Shown piece by piece: positions 50,754 through 59,579 of a DNA stretch of 64,000 nucleotides; position 1 is the first letter of the stretch; every line of letters starts with the position of its first letter. The stretch lies in contig NZ_PJQW01000003.1 in assembly GCF_004303025.1 (NCBI RefSeq), forward strand, positions 310,001 through 374,000, in the 5' to 3' direction. Position numbers and translations under genes: made by a program. This stretch comes from Flavobacterium sp. J27. GTDB lineage: Bacteria; Bacteroidota; Bacteroidia; Flavobacteriales; Flavobacteriaceae. The notes under the pieces were generated by a model. The model ran no database searches. It worked only from the letters and a program-made list of their open reading frames with translations, and was not told where the DNA came from.

Positions 50754-51905
50754 ATGCATATAGCTTTTCTAACACCAGAATATCCTCATGCAAAAACAAA
50801 GCATGCAGGAGGATTAGGAACAAGTATTAAAAACTTAGTTGCAGCTTTGGTGAAAGAAAATGTAACTGTCTCCATATTCATTTACGGACAAAATTGCTCG
50901 CAGCAGTTTAGTGAAAATGGAGTGCATTTTCATTTGATTGAAGATAAAAAATATCCTTTTTTAAAATGGTTTTGGTATCGTATGTATCTTCAAAATTATA
51001 TCAATAAAGCGTGTAAAGAAAATAAGATTAATGTAATTGAAGCACCAGATTGGACTGGAATAACAGCTTTTATGTCTTTCGTCGTTCCATTAATTATTCG
51101 TTTTCATGGTAGTGATACCTATTTCTGTCAGCTAGAAAAAAGAAAACAAAAGTGGAAGAATCGTTTATTTGAAACACTTGCTGCAAGAAAGGCAAAAATT
51201 TGTATAGCACCTACCCATTTTGCAGGGAAAGAATCGGCAAGATTATTAGGTGTACCAATGCATAAAGTGCATACGATTCATTATGGCTTAGATTTGGAAC
51301 AATTTAAGAATGAAACACCAGCAGTTTATGAAAACGGTTTGATATTATATATAGGAACCATTATTAGAAAAAAAGGGGTTTTTGAATTGCCTGCTATTTT
51401 TAATTCAATTAGAAAAAATCATCCAGAAGCTAAACTAATTTTAATTGGAAATGATTCAGGCGATATTCAAACAAATAGTGCTTCTACTTGGGAGTTACTT
51501 CAAAAACAATTTCATATTGATGATTTAATCAATGTAAGCTATCTAGGGAAAATACCTTATCTTGAGGTTCAAACGTATATTAAAAAAGCGAATGTTTGTA
51601 TCTTTCCAACTTATGCAGAAACTCTTGGAATGGTTACTATTGAAAGTATGGCATTGCAAAAACCAGTTGTGAATAGTAATATAGGTTGGGCAAAAGAATT
51701 AATGGAAGATGGTAAAAGTGGTTTTTTGGTTTATCCATCAAATCATCTAGAATTTGCCGATAAAATAAGCATGCTGTTACGTGATAATCAAAAAGTAATG
51801 ACTATGGGAGCTTTCGCTAGGAGTTATGTAGAAGCTAATTTTGATATTCAGAACATAGCTAAAAAGAATATAACTTTGTATAAAAATGTAATATCAAAAA
51901 GATGA
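50754..51905 (+). CDS. glycosyltransferase family 4
   Basis: 383 residues. Start AFLTPEYPHAKTKHAGGLGT with the glycogen-synthase-like GGLG loop, EAPDWTGITAF, IRFHGSDTYFC, ILYIGTIIRKKGVFELPAIF and FPTYAETLGMVTIESMALQK (E-x7-E). A standard GT-B retaining enzyme; specificity unknown. 3-bp spacing to the preceding gene and 4-bp overlap with the next. Confidence 0.88.
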   Translation: MHIAFLTPEYPHAKTKHAGGLGTSIKNLVAALVKENVTVSIFIYGQNCSQQFSENGVHFHLIEDKKYPFLKWFWYRMYLQNYINKACKENKINVIEAPDWTGITAFMSFVVPLIIRFHGSDTYFCQLEKRKQKWKNRLFETLAARKAKICIAPTHFAGKESARLLGVPMHKVHTIHYGLDLEQFKNETPAVYENGLILYIGTIIRKKGVFELPAIFNSIRKNHPEAKLILIGNDSGDIQTNSASTWELLQKQFHIDDLINVSYLGKIPYLEVQTYIKKANVCIFPTYAETLGMVTIESMALQKPVVNSNIGWAKELMEDGKSGFLVYPSNHLEFADKISMLLRDNQKVMTMGAFARSYVEANFDIQNIAKKNITLYKNVISKR

Positions 51906-53440
51906 TTATTGTATCTCACAATTTTTTACAAGTTGAATCAATAACTCATGATGGTTCTCCTATTCCTTTTGACTCCAAAAATACTATAGGGAAAATAATA
52001 TATGTATTAGCACAAGAATACAAAGAACAAATTATAATTTGGTGCCATAAAAAAGTAACAGAAAAAATAGATACAACCTATATAGAAACTGCTTTAGTTG
52101 GGAATAGATTGTTTTTTTCGTATACTCCCTTTGCTAACTTTTTACCTAGAGCGATAGGTTATATAGAGGACAGTCCTTTTATTAATGTTAATAAGGAGGT
52201 GGTCTATCCCACATGGCAGATGAGCAGCTATGTTGGTGTGATAAAAGCAACGACTATTCTTTTAACTCCTTTGAAACTATGGGATAACTCTAACTTCGAT
52301 TTAAGTTTAATACATATTGGGAAAAACTACCAATCAAAAGGTTTATTTTGTTATTCTAATCCTAAACTAATTGTTGAAAAGGTTATCGTTGAAGAAAGAA
52401 CAGCAGCCTTAAGCATTTTATTTGCTTTTGTAAAACAACATTATAAGATTACTTGGACGCTTTTACTATTTTTAAATTTATTCTTATACGAAAAGAAAGT
52501 TCCTTTATTCTCCTTTTTAAAAGGAGTATTGTTTTCCAAAAAGAAAATACTTAACACAGTGTTCAAAACTGATGAAATAACAGCAATAAATAATTTTTCT
52601 GAAGAAACTATAGATGTTATTATTCCTACTATTGGTAGAAAGAAACATTTATATGATGTACTTACCGACTTAAAAAGACAATCTGTCTTGCCTCAAAATG
52701 TAATTATTGTTGAACAAAACCCTTTATCAGAAAGTGCTTCTGAATTAGACTATATAGAAAATGAAGATTGGCCTTTTCAAATAAAGCATATTTTTACTCA
52801 TCAAACTGGAGCTTGTCAAGCGAGAAATAAAGCTTTAGAAGAAGTTACTAGTAAATGGGTGTTTTTAAATGACGACGACAATAGATTTGATGTTTCTCTT
52901 ATAGAAAATGCAATTCGTTATTTGAAAGGATTGCATGTTAATTGTTTAATTACTGCTTATCCACAACCAAAGGAAATAATACATAATAATTGTATTGCTC
53001 AAACAACTATTTTTGGATCTGGAAATGCTTTTTTAAAGAGTGAAATCATACAACAAATACACTTTGACTTAGCTTTAGAGTTTGGCTATGGTGAAGATAC
53101 CGAATTTGGTTTGCAATTGCGAAATATAGGAGAAGACGTAATCTATGTGCCTAATTTAGTAATTACTCATCTTAAAGCTCCTATGGGAGGATTTAGAACT
53201 AAATTTATTCATCCTTGGGAAACGGAAATAATACAACCCAAACCATCACCTACGGTTTTATATTTTAGAAAAAAATATTATTCTGAAGCACAAATCAAAG
53301 GATATAAAACCATTTTATTTCTTAAATTTTATAAAAGTCAAGAAATTAAGAATCCTTTTCGTTATTTTAGAACGATGCAAAAAAGATGGAAAGCAAGTGA
53401 AAAATGGACTACTATTTTATTAAATAAAAATGCAATTTAG
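51902..53440 (+). CDS. glycosyltransferase family 2 with ~230-residue N-terminal extension
   Basis: 512 residues. The GT2 domain occupies ~235-460: IDVIIPTIGRKKHLYDVLTD, GACQARNKALEEVTSKWVFL, NDDDNRFD and EFGYGEDTEFGLQLRNIG. The first ~230 residues (start MIIVSHNFLQVESITHDGSP) are not a domain I recognise. They contain VVYPTWQMSSYVGVIKATTI, with the look of part of a second transferase-like fold, and a hydrophobic stretch (WTLLLFLNLFLYE). Length is far above a normal GT2. It could be a bifunctional enzyme or carry an acceptor-binding domain. Confidence 0.82.
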   Translation: MIIVSHNFLQVESITHDGSPIPFDSKNTIGKIIYVLAQEYKEQIIIWCHKKVTEKIDTTYIETALVGNRLFFSYTPFANFLPRAIGYIEDSPFINVNKEVVYPTWQMSSYVGVIKATTILLTPLKLWDNSNFDLSLIHIGKNYQSKGLFCYSNPKLIVEKVIVEERTAALSILFAFVKQHYKITWTLLLFLNLFLYEKKVPLFSFLKGVLFSKKKILNTVFKTDEITAINNFSEETIDVIIPTIGRKKHLYDVLTDLKRQSVLPQNVIIVEQNPLSESASELDYIENEDWPFQIKHIFTHQTGACQARNKALEEVTSKWVFLNDDDNRFDVSLIENAIRYLKGLHVNCLITAYPQPKEIIHNNCIAQTTIFGSGNAFLKSEIIQQIHFDLALEFGYGEDTEFGLQLRNIGEDVIYVPNLVITHLKAPMGGFRTKFIHPWETEIIQPKPSPTVLYFRKKYYSEAQIKGYKTILFLKFYKSQEIKNPFRYFRTMQKRWKASEKWTTILLNKNAI

Positions 53441-54428
53441 CTTAATTATTTGTACTTATAGAAGGGCAGAAGCAATTGTAAAACTTTTAAATTCAGTTGC
53501 GTTGCAAACCTTTTATCCTAATGAAATCATAATTGTTGATGGTTCTCCAGATAACGATACCCAAAAATTACAGTTATCTAAACACTTTAGAAATCTAATT
53601 TATTATAAAGTAGACGCGATTGATAGAGGACTCACAAGACAGCGAAATTTTGGTATCCAAAAAGTAAGTGATGCTATAGAAATTATCTGTTTTTTAGATG
53701 ATGATACAATATTAGAAAGTAACTATTTTGAAGAAATCTTAAAAACATATCAAACTTTTCCTGAAGCATTAGGAGTAGGTGGATATATTAATAATGAAGT
53801 AAAATGGGAGTTTGTTGGAGAGAATTATGATGCCAAAGCTAAAGAGTTTTATTTTGATGGTTGGAAGAGAAAAGAAGGCTCAAGATTTATATTGCGAAAA
53901 AAAATAGGCTTAGATTCGGATGTTTTACCTGGATTTTTACCCGAATTTTCACATGGGAGAAGTATTGGTTTTTTACCACCATCCCATAAAATATACGAAG
54001 TAGAACAATTAATGGGAGGCGTTTCGTCTTTTAAAAAAACAGTTTTTAATACGTTTCATTTTTCAAATTATTTTGAAGGTTATGGGTTGTATGAGGATGC
54101 CGACTTTACCTTAAGAGTGGCCAAAAGTGGTAAGCTTTATATAAATACAGCCGCTCAGTTAGGACATTTTCACGATGCTTCAGGAAGACCTAATCAATAT
54201 AAATATGGAAAAATGGTAGTGCAAAATGGATGGTATGTTTGGAGGGTGAAATACCCAAACCCTTCTTTTAAAGCAAAAATAAAATGGCATTTAATTACCT
54301 GTTTGCTCACCTTTATTCGATTAACAAATGTAATTACGACAGCTAACCGTAAAGCAGCTTTTACTGAGAGTTTGGGTAGAATTATTGGTTGGTTTTCTTT
54401 ATTTTTGTCTAAACCCAAACTAAATTAA
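53430..54428 (+). CDS. glycosyltransferase family 2
   Basis: 332 residues. FSLIICTYRRAEAIVKLLNS at the start, IIVDGSPDNDTQKL, RGLTRQRNFGIQK, the metal site CFLDDDTILESNYF and GYGLYEDADFTLRVAKSG in the acceptor half, followed by LGHFHDASGRPN. The C-terminal part has a hydrophobic basic segment suggesting membrane contact. It overlaps the upstream GT2 by 11 bp and shares its general layout. Sugar unknown. Confidence 0.88.
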   Translation: MQFSLIICTYRRAEAIVKLLNSVALQTFYPNEIIIVDGSPDNDTQKLQLSKHFRNLIYYKVDAIDRGLTRQRNFGIQKVSDAIEIICFLDDDTILESNYFEEILKTYQTFPEALGVGGYINNEVKWEFVGENYDAKAKEFYFDGWKRKEGSRFILRKKIGLDSDVLPGFLPEFSHGRSIGFLPPSHKIYEVEQLMGGVSSFKKTVFNTFHFSNYFEGYGLYEDADFTLRVAKSGKLYINTAAQLGHFHDASGRPNQYKYGKMVVQNGWYVWRVKYPNPSFKAKIKWHLITCLLTFIRLTNVITTANRKAAFTESLGRIIGWFSLFLSKPKLN

Positions 54429-54429
54429 T

Positions 54430-54975
54430 TTGATACGCTATATATTTTCAGATTATAAAAAATATAAAAAGTATGGTGGGAATTTTATGACCATCCTTTT
54501 TTTAAACCAAGGATTTTGGGCCATTTTACAATATAGAATTGCAAATGGTGTTTACAAAATGAAACTACCTATTATTAAATCCATTTTGAGATTTATGTGT
54601 CTTATTTGGCAAAAATGGATTGAAATACTTACTGGTATTTCTATTCCAGCGTCTGTAAGCATAGGGCATTCTTTTTACATTGGTCATTTTGGTGGAATCA
54701 TTCTAAATGCTCAAACTATTATTGGTAATAATTGTAACATTTCTCAAGGCGTTACTATTGGGATTTCAGGTTTAGGAACACATAGAGGCGTTCCTGTTAT
54801 AGGTAATAATGTTTATATTGGTGCTAATGCAGTAGTTGCAGGAAAAATAAAGATAGGAGATAATGTTTTAATTGGTGCTTGTTCATTGGTAAACACAAAT
54901 GCAGAAGAAAACGCTGTTTTAATAGGTGTTCCTGCTGTAAAAGTTTCTAATAAAGGAACAAGAGAATACATTTAA
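54430..54975 (+). CDS. serine acetyltransferase-like (CysE/LbH) sugar acyltransferase
   Basis: 181 residues from a TTG start directly after the upstream stop; no ATG is near and IRYIFSDYKKYKKYGGN is a natural N-terminus. An N-terminal helix bundle (~1-65) is followed by beta-helix repeats: PASVSIGHSFYIGHFGGIIL, IGNNCNISQGVTIGISGLGT, VPVIGNNVYIGANAVVAGKI. This is the CysE-like layout frequent in polysaccharide loci, where it probably O-acetylates a glycan rather than serine. The catalytic His is expected in GHFGG. Confidence 0.83.
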   Translation: MIRYIFSDYKKYKKYGGNFMTILFLNQGFWAILQYRIANGVYKMKLPIIKSILRFMCLIWQKWIEILTGISIPASVSIGHSFYIGHFGGIILNAQTIIGNNCNISQGVTIGISGLGTHRGVPVIGNNVYIGANAVVAGKIKIGDNVLIGACSLVNTNAEENAVLIGVPAVKVSNKGTREYI

Positions 54976-54977
54976 GA

Positions 54978-56105
54978 ATGAAAAAAGTATTAGTTATATC
55001 TTCGGCACCTTTAATTTCTAAACAACAAAAATATTTTGCTTATAGTCCCTATGAAAAAGAGATGCAATTATGGGCAAAATATACCGATGAAATTTATTTC
55101 TGTTGCCCAATTTGGCAAGAAGATAGAGGTATTTTAAACAGCGAAGTAATATTTAAGATTCATAGGATTATTCCTTTAAAAGAATTTGATATACAATCTT
55201 TTAGTAGTGTTACTAAAGCCATTTTTTATTCTGTAATTAATTTTTGGATTATTCTTAAAGCAATTAAAAATGCCAACCATATTCATTTAAGATGCCCTGG
55301 GAACATGACATTAATTGCTTGTTTTGCTCAAATTTTTTATCCTAAGAAAATTAAAACCGCTAAATATGCTGGAAATTGGGATCCAAATAGTAAACAACCT
55401 GTTACTTATAAATTGCAAAAATGGATTTTAAGTAATACTTTTTTGACCAGAAACATGCAAGTATTGGTATATGGTCAGTGGAAAGATCAAAGTAAAAATA
55501 TTAAGTCTTTTTTTACAGCAACTTATAAAGAAAATGAAATTCCACAAAATGAAATTCCACAAAATGTTACTTTTAAAGAACAAATTAAAATGCTTTTTGT
55601 AGGGACACTTTCATCAGGAAAGCAACCGTTATATGCTTTACAAATTATTTTGGAACTGAAAAAAAAAGGGTTTCCTGTTGTATTTGAATTATATGGAGAA
55701 GGTAATGAACGAGCACATCTGCAAAATTTTATTGAGAAACATGCGTTAGAAGAATTTGTTAAATTAAAAGGAAACCAACCCAAAGATAAAATTGAAAAAG
55801 CATATCAAGAGCATCATTTTTTAATTTTACCTTCTAAAAGTGAAGGTTGGCCCAAAGTAGTTGCGGAAGCCATGTTTTGGGGTTGTCTACCAATAGCTAC
55901 TAAGATTTCCTGTGTTCCTTATATGTTAGATAATGGAAACAGAGGAATTCTGATTACTGGGAATTTACAGGAAGACGTGTTCCAAATCGAACAACTTATA
56001 ACACGCCCTTTAGTTTATATTGAAAAAATAAATGAAGGTAAAATTTGGTCTAGAGAATTTACTTTAGATAAATTTGAGTCAGAAATAAAAAATCTAATTC
56101 AATAG
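54978..56105 (+). CDS. glycosyltransferase family 4
   Basis: 375 residues. N-terminal ISSAPLISKQQKYFAYSPYE and HIHLRCPGNMTLIACFAQIF; donor domain MLFVGTLSSGKQPLYALQII, VFELYGEGNERAHLQNFIEK and PSKSEGWPKVVAEAMFWGCL (E-x7-E). In the linker between the domains a 15-bp unit is duplicated (55536-55565), giving NEIPQNEIPQN. The first residues of other flavobacterial homologues of this kind also lack an obvious GG loop. Specificity unknown. Confidence 0.85.
   Translation: MKKVLVISSAPLISKQQKYFAYSPYEKEMQLWAKYTDEIYFCCPIWQEDRGILNSEVIFKIHRIIPLKEFDIQSFSSVTKAIFYSVINFWIILKAIKNANHIHLRCPGNMTLIACFAQIFYPKKIKTAKYAGNWDPNSKQPVTYKLQKWILSNTFLTRNMQVLVYGQWKDQSKNIKSFFTATYKENEIPQNEIPQNVTFKEQIKMLFVGTLSSGKQPLYALQIILELKKKGFPVVFELYGEGNERAHLQNFIEKHALEEFVKLKGNQPKDKIEKAYQEHHFLILPSKSEGWPKVVAEAMFWGCLPIATKISCVPYMLDNGNRGILITGNLQEDVFQIEQLITRPLVYIEKINEGKIWSREFTLDKFESEIKNLIQ
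55536..55565 (+). repeat. 15-bp perfect tandem duplication inside a GT4 gene
   Basis: GAAATTCCACAAAAT occurs twice in a row, preceded by a partial AAAAT. It is in phase (five codons) and falls in the inter-domain linker, so it is probably neutral replication slippage. Confidence 0.9.
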
Positions 56106-56106
56106 T

Positions 56107-57177
56107 ATGAGAATTGTTCAGCTTATAGATAGTTTAGAACCAGGTGGTGCAGAAAGAATGGCTGTTAATTTAGCTAATGTACTTGCAGATAAGATTCATT
56201 TTTCGGGCATAATTACCACTAGAAAAGAAGGAGCACTGATAGAAACAATATCTTCTAAGGTTTCCTATCATTTTTTAAGAAAAAATAAAACTTTAGATTT
56301 ACCTGCTATAATTCGCTTGAGAAAATTTGTAAAAAGGAATAAAATACAATTTATTCACGCACATAGTAGTTCATTCTTTTTAGCTAGTTTGTTAAAAATA
56401 AGTTATCCTAAAATTAAAATTATTTGGCATGATCATTACGGGAACAGTGAGTTTTTAAATAAAAGACCAATGTTTGTACTCAAGATAATGTCTTTGTTTT
56501 TTTCTAAGATTATTGTGGTGAATGAAAATTTAAAAGTTTGGGCAAAAGAAAATTTGTACTGTAAAGAAGTACTATTTTTACCTAATTTTCCTGAATTATC
56601 CAAAATTACTAGTAAAGAAACTATTTTGAAAGGAAATGATGGGAAGAGAATAATATGTTTAGCCAATTTGCGTCCGCAAAAAAATCATTTTTTAGTGATT
56701 GAGATTGCAAAAAAAATGAAAGAGAAGCATGTGGATTGGAGTTTTCATCTCGTAGGAAAAGATTTTAATGATGCTTATTCAGATGCCTTGAAGGAGGCAA
56801 TAATCCAAAATAATTTGGAGAATACAGTTTTTTTATATGATTCTTGTAATGATGTAGCTGCAATATTATCAGATGTAAATATTGCTTTAATTACTTCTTT
56901 ATCAGAAGGTTTGCCAGTTTCTTTGTTGGAATATGGCACGTTTGGTTTGCCTGTTATTAGTTCGAAAGTAGGAGATATTGAAAATGTAATAAAAGATAGT
57001 GTGAGCGGTATTTTAATTCCTAATTTTGAAGCGATTGCTTTTTATGAAGCATTACTTCGGTTAATTCATGATACTAATCTTAAAAAGCAAATAGGCGATA
57101 ATCTTAAGGAGTTAATTACTCAAAATTATACAGCTGAATCTGTTTCTAAAAAATATATTGAATTTATAAATGCTTAA
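56107..57177 (+). CDS. glycosyltransferase family 4
   Basis: 356 residues. RIVQLIDSLEPGGAERMAVN at the start, HAHSSSFFLASLLKI, IICLANLRPQKNHFLVIEIA and TSLSEGLPVSLLEYGTFGLP with VISSKVGDIENVI. A typical GGAER-type GT4, often GlcNAc- or Gal-transferases in O-antigen loci, but unassigned here. It overlaps the O-antigen-ligase-like gene by 8 bp. Confidence 0.88.
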   Translation: MRIVQLIDSLEPGGAERMAVNLANVLADKIHFSGIITTRKEGALIETISSKVSYHFLRKNKTLDLPAIIRLRKFVKRNKIQFIHAHSSSFFLASLLKISYPKIKIIWHDHYGNSEFLNKRPMFVLKIMSLFFSKIIVVNENLKVWAKENLYCKEVLFLPNFPELSKITSKETILKGNDGKRIICLANLRPQKNHFLVIEIAKKMKEKHVDWSFHLVGKDFNDAYSDALKEAIIQNNLENTVFLYDSCNDVAAILSDVNIALITSLSEGLPVSLLEYGTFGLPVISSKVGDIENVIKDSVSGILIPNFEAIAFYEALLRLIHDTNLKKQIGDNLKELITQNYTAESVSKKYIEFINA

Positions 57178-58528
57178 ACGTCTCAATCCATATTTTATAT
57201 TAGTTCTTTTGCATTTGCTTATTGCTTTAGCAGTATTTATAGTTCCTTTTTTATCGAAAATATACGGTTTGTGTATACTCGTTTTTGGGTTTGTTTTACT
57301 TTTAAAAACAAAGAATGACAACAATCAAGCTTTAGTTGTTTGTGCTTATGTAGTTAGTTCAGAAGTCTTTTTAAGAATGACAGGAGGAAATGCGCTTCAT
57401 GAAATAGCCAAATATGAAGTTATTGTTTTTTTGTTAATAGGAATATTTTATAAAGGATTTTCTAAATACTCTTTTGTTTACTGGATTTTTTTATTATTGC
57501 TCATTCCAGGAGTTATTATTGGTGCAGTAACTTTAGGATATAAAGTCGATGTTAGAAAAGCAATAGCTTTTAACATTATGGGAGAATTAACCTTGTTTAT
57601 AGCTACTCTTTACTGTTTTAAAAGAAAAGTTACTTTCCATGAGATGGGAATTTTGCTCAAAACAATGATTTTGCCTTTAGTTTCTACTGTTGCGTATCTT
57701 TTTTTATATACGCCATCAATAAAAGATGTAGTTACTGGTACACAGTCAAATTTTGAGACCTCTGGTGGGTTTGGTCCTAATCAAGTTTCTACTATTTTAG
57801 GATTGGGAATGTTTTGCTTTTTTGCCCTATTACTCCTGTATTCAAAATCAAGAAAAGAGAAACTTTTCCATTTTATATTATTGTTATTTGTTTCTTATAG
57901 AGCCATAGTTACTTTTTCTAGAGGGGGTGTTTTAACGGGTATTATAATGATTGTTTTTTTACTTTTTATAGTGTATTTGTTTTCAAATAGAAAGAATAAA
58001 AATACTTTGTTGTTTGTGTTTTTAGGGAGTATACTAGTTAGTTTAGGAGTGTGGACTTATAGCGTAGCGCAAACAAATGGATTGATTGAAAATAGGTATG
58101 TTAATAAAGATGCTAGAGGAAGAGAAAAAGAAGATCGTTTAGGAGGAAGAGAAGAAATAGCAATGACAGAATTGAATATGTTTATGGATAATCCCATTTT
58201 AGGTATTGGAGTAGGGAAAAATAAAGAATATAGAGAAGAATATACAGGAATAGTAGCTGCATCTCATAATGAATTAACAAGATTACTTGCTGAACATGGT
58301 TCCTTAGGAATTCTAGCTATACTCATCTTGCTTATAACACCATTGGTTTTATATCTACAGAATAAATTTAATTTTTTTGTACTTTCTTTTTACTTTTTTT
58401 GGTTGCTTACCATTAATCATGCAGCTATGCGATTAGCTGCACCTGCTTTTATATACGCTTTGTCACTTTTAAGTGTAACCTTTGAAAATAAAAATGAAGA
58501 AAATCAAGCTGTTATACATAGGGAATAA
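57170..58528 (+). CDS. O-antigen ligase / Wzy-type polymerase family membrane protein
   Basis: 452 residues with about 12 membrane segments. The Wzy_C/O-antigen-ligase signature lies in the second half: SYRAIVTFSRGGVLTGIIMI before a large loop, then LGGREEIAMTELNMFMDNPI, LGIGVGKNKEY and ASHNELTRLLAEHGSLGILA with the conserved His (SHNE). It either polymerises repeat units or attaches a finished chain to lipid A-core or another acceptor. It is distinct from the EpsG-type protein at 26438. The following GT4 gene starts 35 bp inside this one. Confidence 0.88.
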   Translation: MLKRLNPYFILVLLHLLIALAVFIVPFLSKIYGLCILVFGFVLLLKTKNDNNQALVVCAYVVSSEVFLRMTGGNALHEIAKYEVIVFLLIGIFYKGFSKYSFVYWIFLLLLIPGVIIGAVTLGYKVDVRKAIAFNIMGELTLFIATLYCFKRKVTFHEMGILLKTMILPLVSTVAYLFLYTPSIKDVVTGTQSNFETSGGFGPNQVSTILGLGMFCFFALLLLYSKSRKEKLFHFILLLFVSYRAIVTFSRGGVLTGIIMIVFLLFIVYLFSNRKNKNTLLFVFLGSILVSLGVWTYSVAQTNGLIENRYVNKDARGREKEDRLGGREEIAMTELNMFMDNPILGIGVGKNKEYREEYTGIVAASHNELTRLLAEHGSLGILAILILLITPLVLYLQNKFNFFVLSFYFFWLLTINHAAMRLAAPAFIYALSLLSVTFENKNEENQAVIHRE

Positions 58529-59510
58529 ATTATCAAAACACGGAGTTAATAAGACAACTGTGGAAACTTTAGGAAAATCTCTTGAAGAAGAAGGGTATAC
58601 GGTTTTCTCTGCGTCTGATAAGAAAAAATTCTTTTTCAGGTTATTAGATATGATCTTAACCACTGTTACTTTGACAAAGAAAGTAGATTATGTTTTAATT
58701 GATACTTATAGTACTAAAGCATTTTGGTACGCTTTTGCAATAAGTCAGTTAGCTAGAATATTAAAATTAAAATACATCCCCATTTTACATGGTGGTAATT
58801 TACCGAAACGGTTGCAAAAAAGTCCACGTATCTGCCGATTACTTTTTAAAAATGCATTCGTCAATGTTGCCCCGTCTAATTATCTTAAGAGTGTTTTTGA
58901 AACAGAAGGTTTTAATAATGTAAAACATATTTCTAATACCATACATGTGAATGACTATTCATTTAAAGAAAGAAAAGAATTTCAACCACGATTATTATGG
59001 GTTAGAGCTTTTGCATCTATTTATAATCCTGTCATGGCTATTGAAGTGTTTTGTAAGCTCCAAAAAAAATATCCAAATTCGGTTTTAACTATGGTTGGAC
59101 CTGATAAAGATGGTAGTTTAGCTTATGCACAAAAACGCGCTAGTGAGTTAGGGGTAACCGTTAATTTTACAGGACAGTTAAATAAAGAAGTTTGGTGGCA
59201 ATTGGCTGCTAATCATGATGTTTTTATGAATACCACCCATTTTGATAATACTCCAGTAAGTGTTTTAGAAGCTATGGCTTTAGGTTTGCCTATAGTTTCA
59301 ACAAACGTAGGCGGTTTACCTTTTTTGCTTAAAAACAATGAAAATGCACTATTGGTAAATGACAGAGCAGTTTTAGAAATGTATGAAGCAATAGATGCAA
59401 TTATTAGTAATCCTATTAAAGGAATTACCCTAACTTTTAATGCTAGAAAATTAGTAGAAAGTATGGATTGGGATGTAGTTAAAGAAAAATGGAAAGCGCT
59501 ATTGCATTAG
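58494..59510 (+). CDS. glycosyltransferase family 4
   Basis: 338 residues from ATG 58494, within the end of the upstream gene; a TTG 12 bp earlier is also in frame. Start KIKLLYIGNKLSKHGVNKTT, YIPILHGGNLPKRLQ, NVAPSNYLKSVFE, RLLWVRAFASIYNPVMAIEV and FDNTPVSVLEAMALGLPIVS, where the first Glu of E-x7-E is Asn/Thr-like, followed by NVGGLPFLL. Specificity unknown. It is the last gene before a 69-bp gap and a new initiating transferase gene. Confidence 0.86.
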   Translation: MKKIKLLYIGNKLSKHGVNKTTVETLGKSLEEEGYTVFSASDKKKFFFRLLDMILTTVTLTKKVDYVLIDTYSTKAFWYAFAISQLARILKLKYIPILHGGNLPKRLQKSPRICRLLFKNAFVNVAPSNYLKSVFETEGFNNVKHISNTIHVNDYSFKERKEFQPRLLWVRAFASIYNPVMAIEVFCKLQKKYPNSVLTMVGPDKDGSLAYAQKRASELGVTVNFTGQLNKEVWWQLAANHDVFMNTTHFDNTPVSVLEAMALGLPIVSTNVGGLPFLLKNNENALLVNDRAVLEMYEAIDAIISNPIKGITLTFNARKLVESMDWDVVKEKWKALLH

Positions 59511-59531
59511 AAAATCATTGAAAATATGATT

Positions 59532-59557
59532 TTGTAACTTTTTTATTCCTTAATTTG
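59532..59557 (+). promoter_or_regulatory. candidate promoter for the last initiating transferase
   Basis: TTG at 59532-59534, 15-bp spacer (short) and TTAATTTG at 59550-59557, one mismatch from TAnnTTTG, 22 bp before the ATG at 59580. Confidence 0.3.
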
Positions 59558-59579
59558 CATATGAATAATTCCCCAAATT

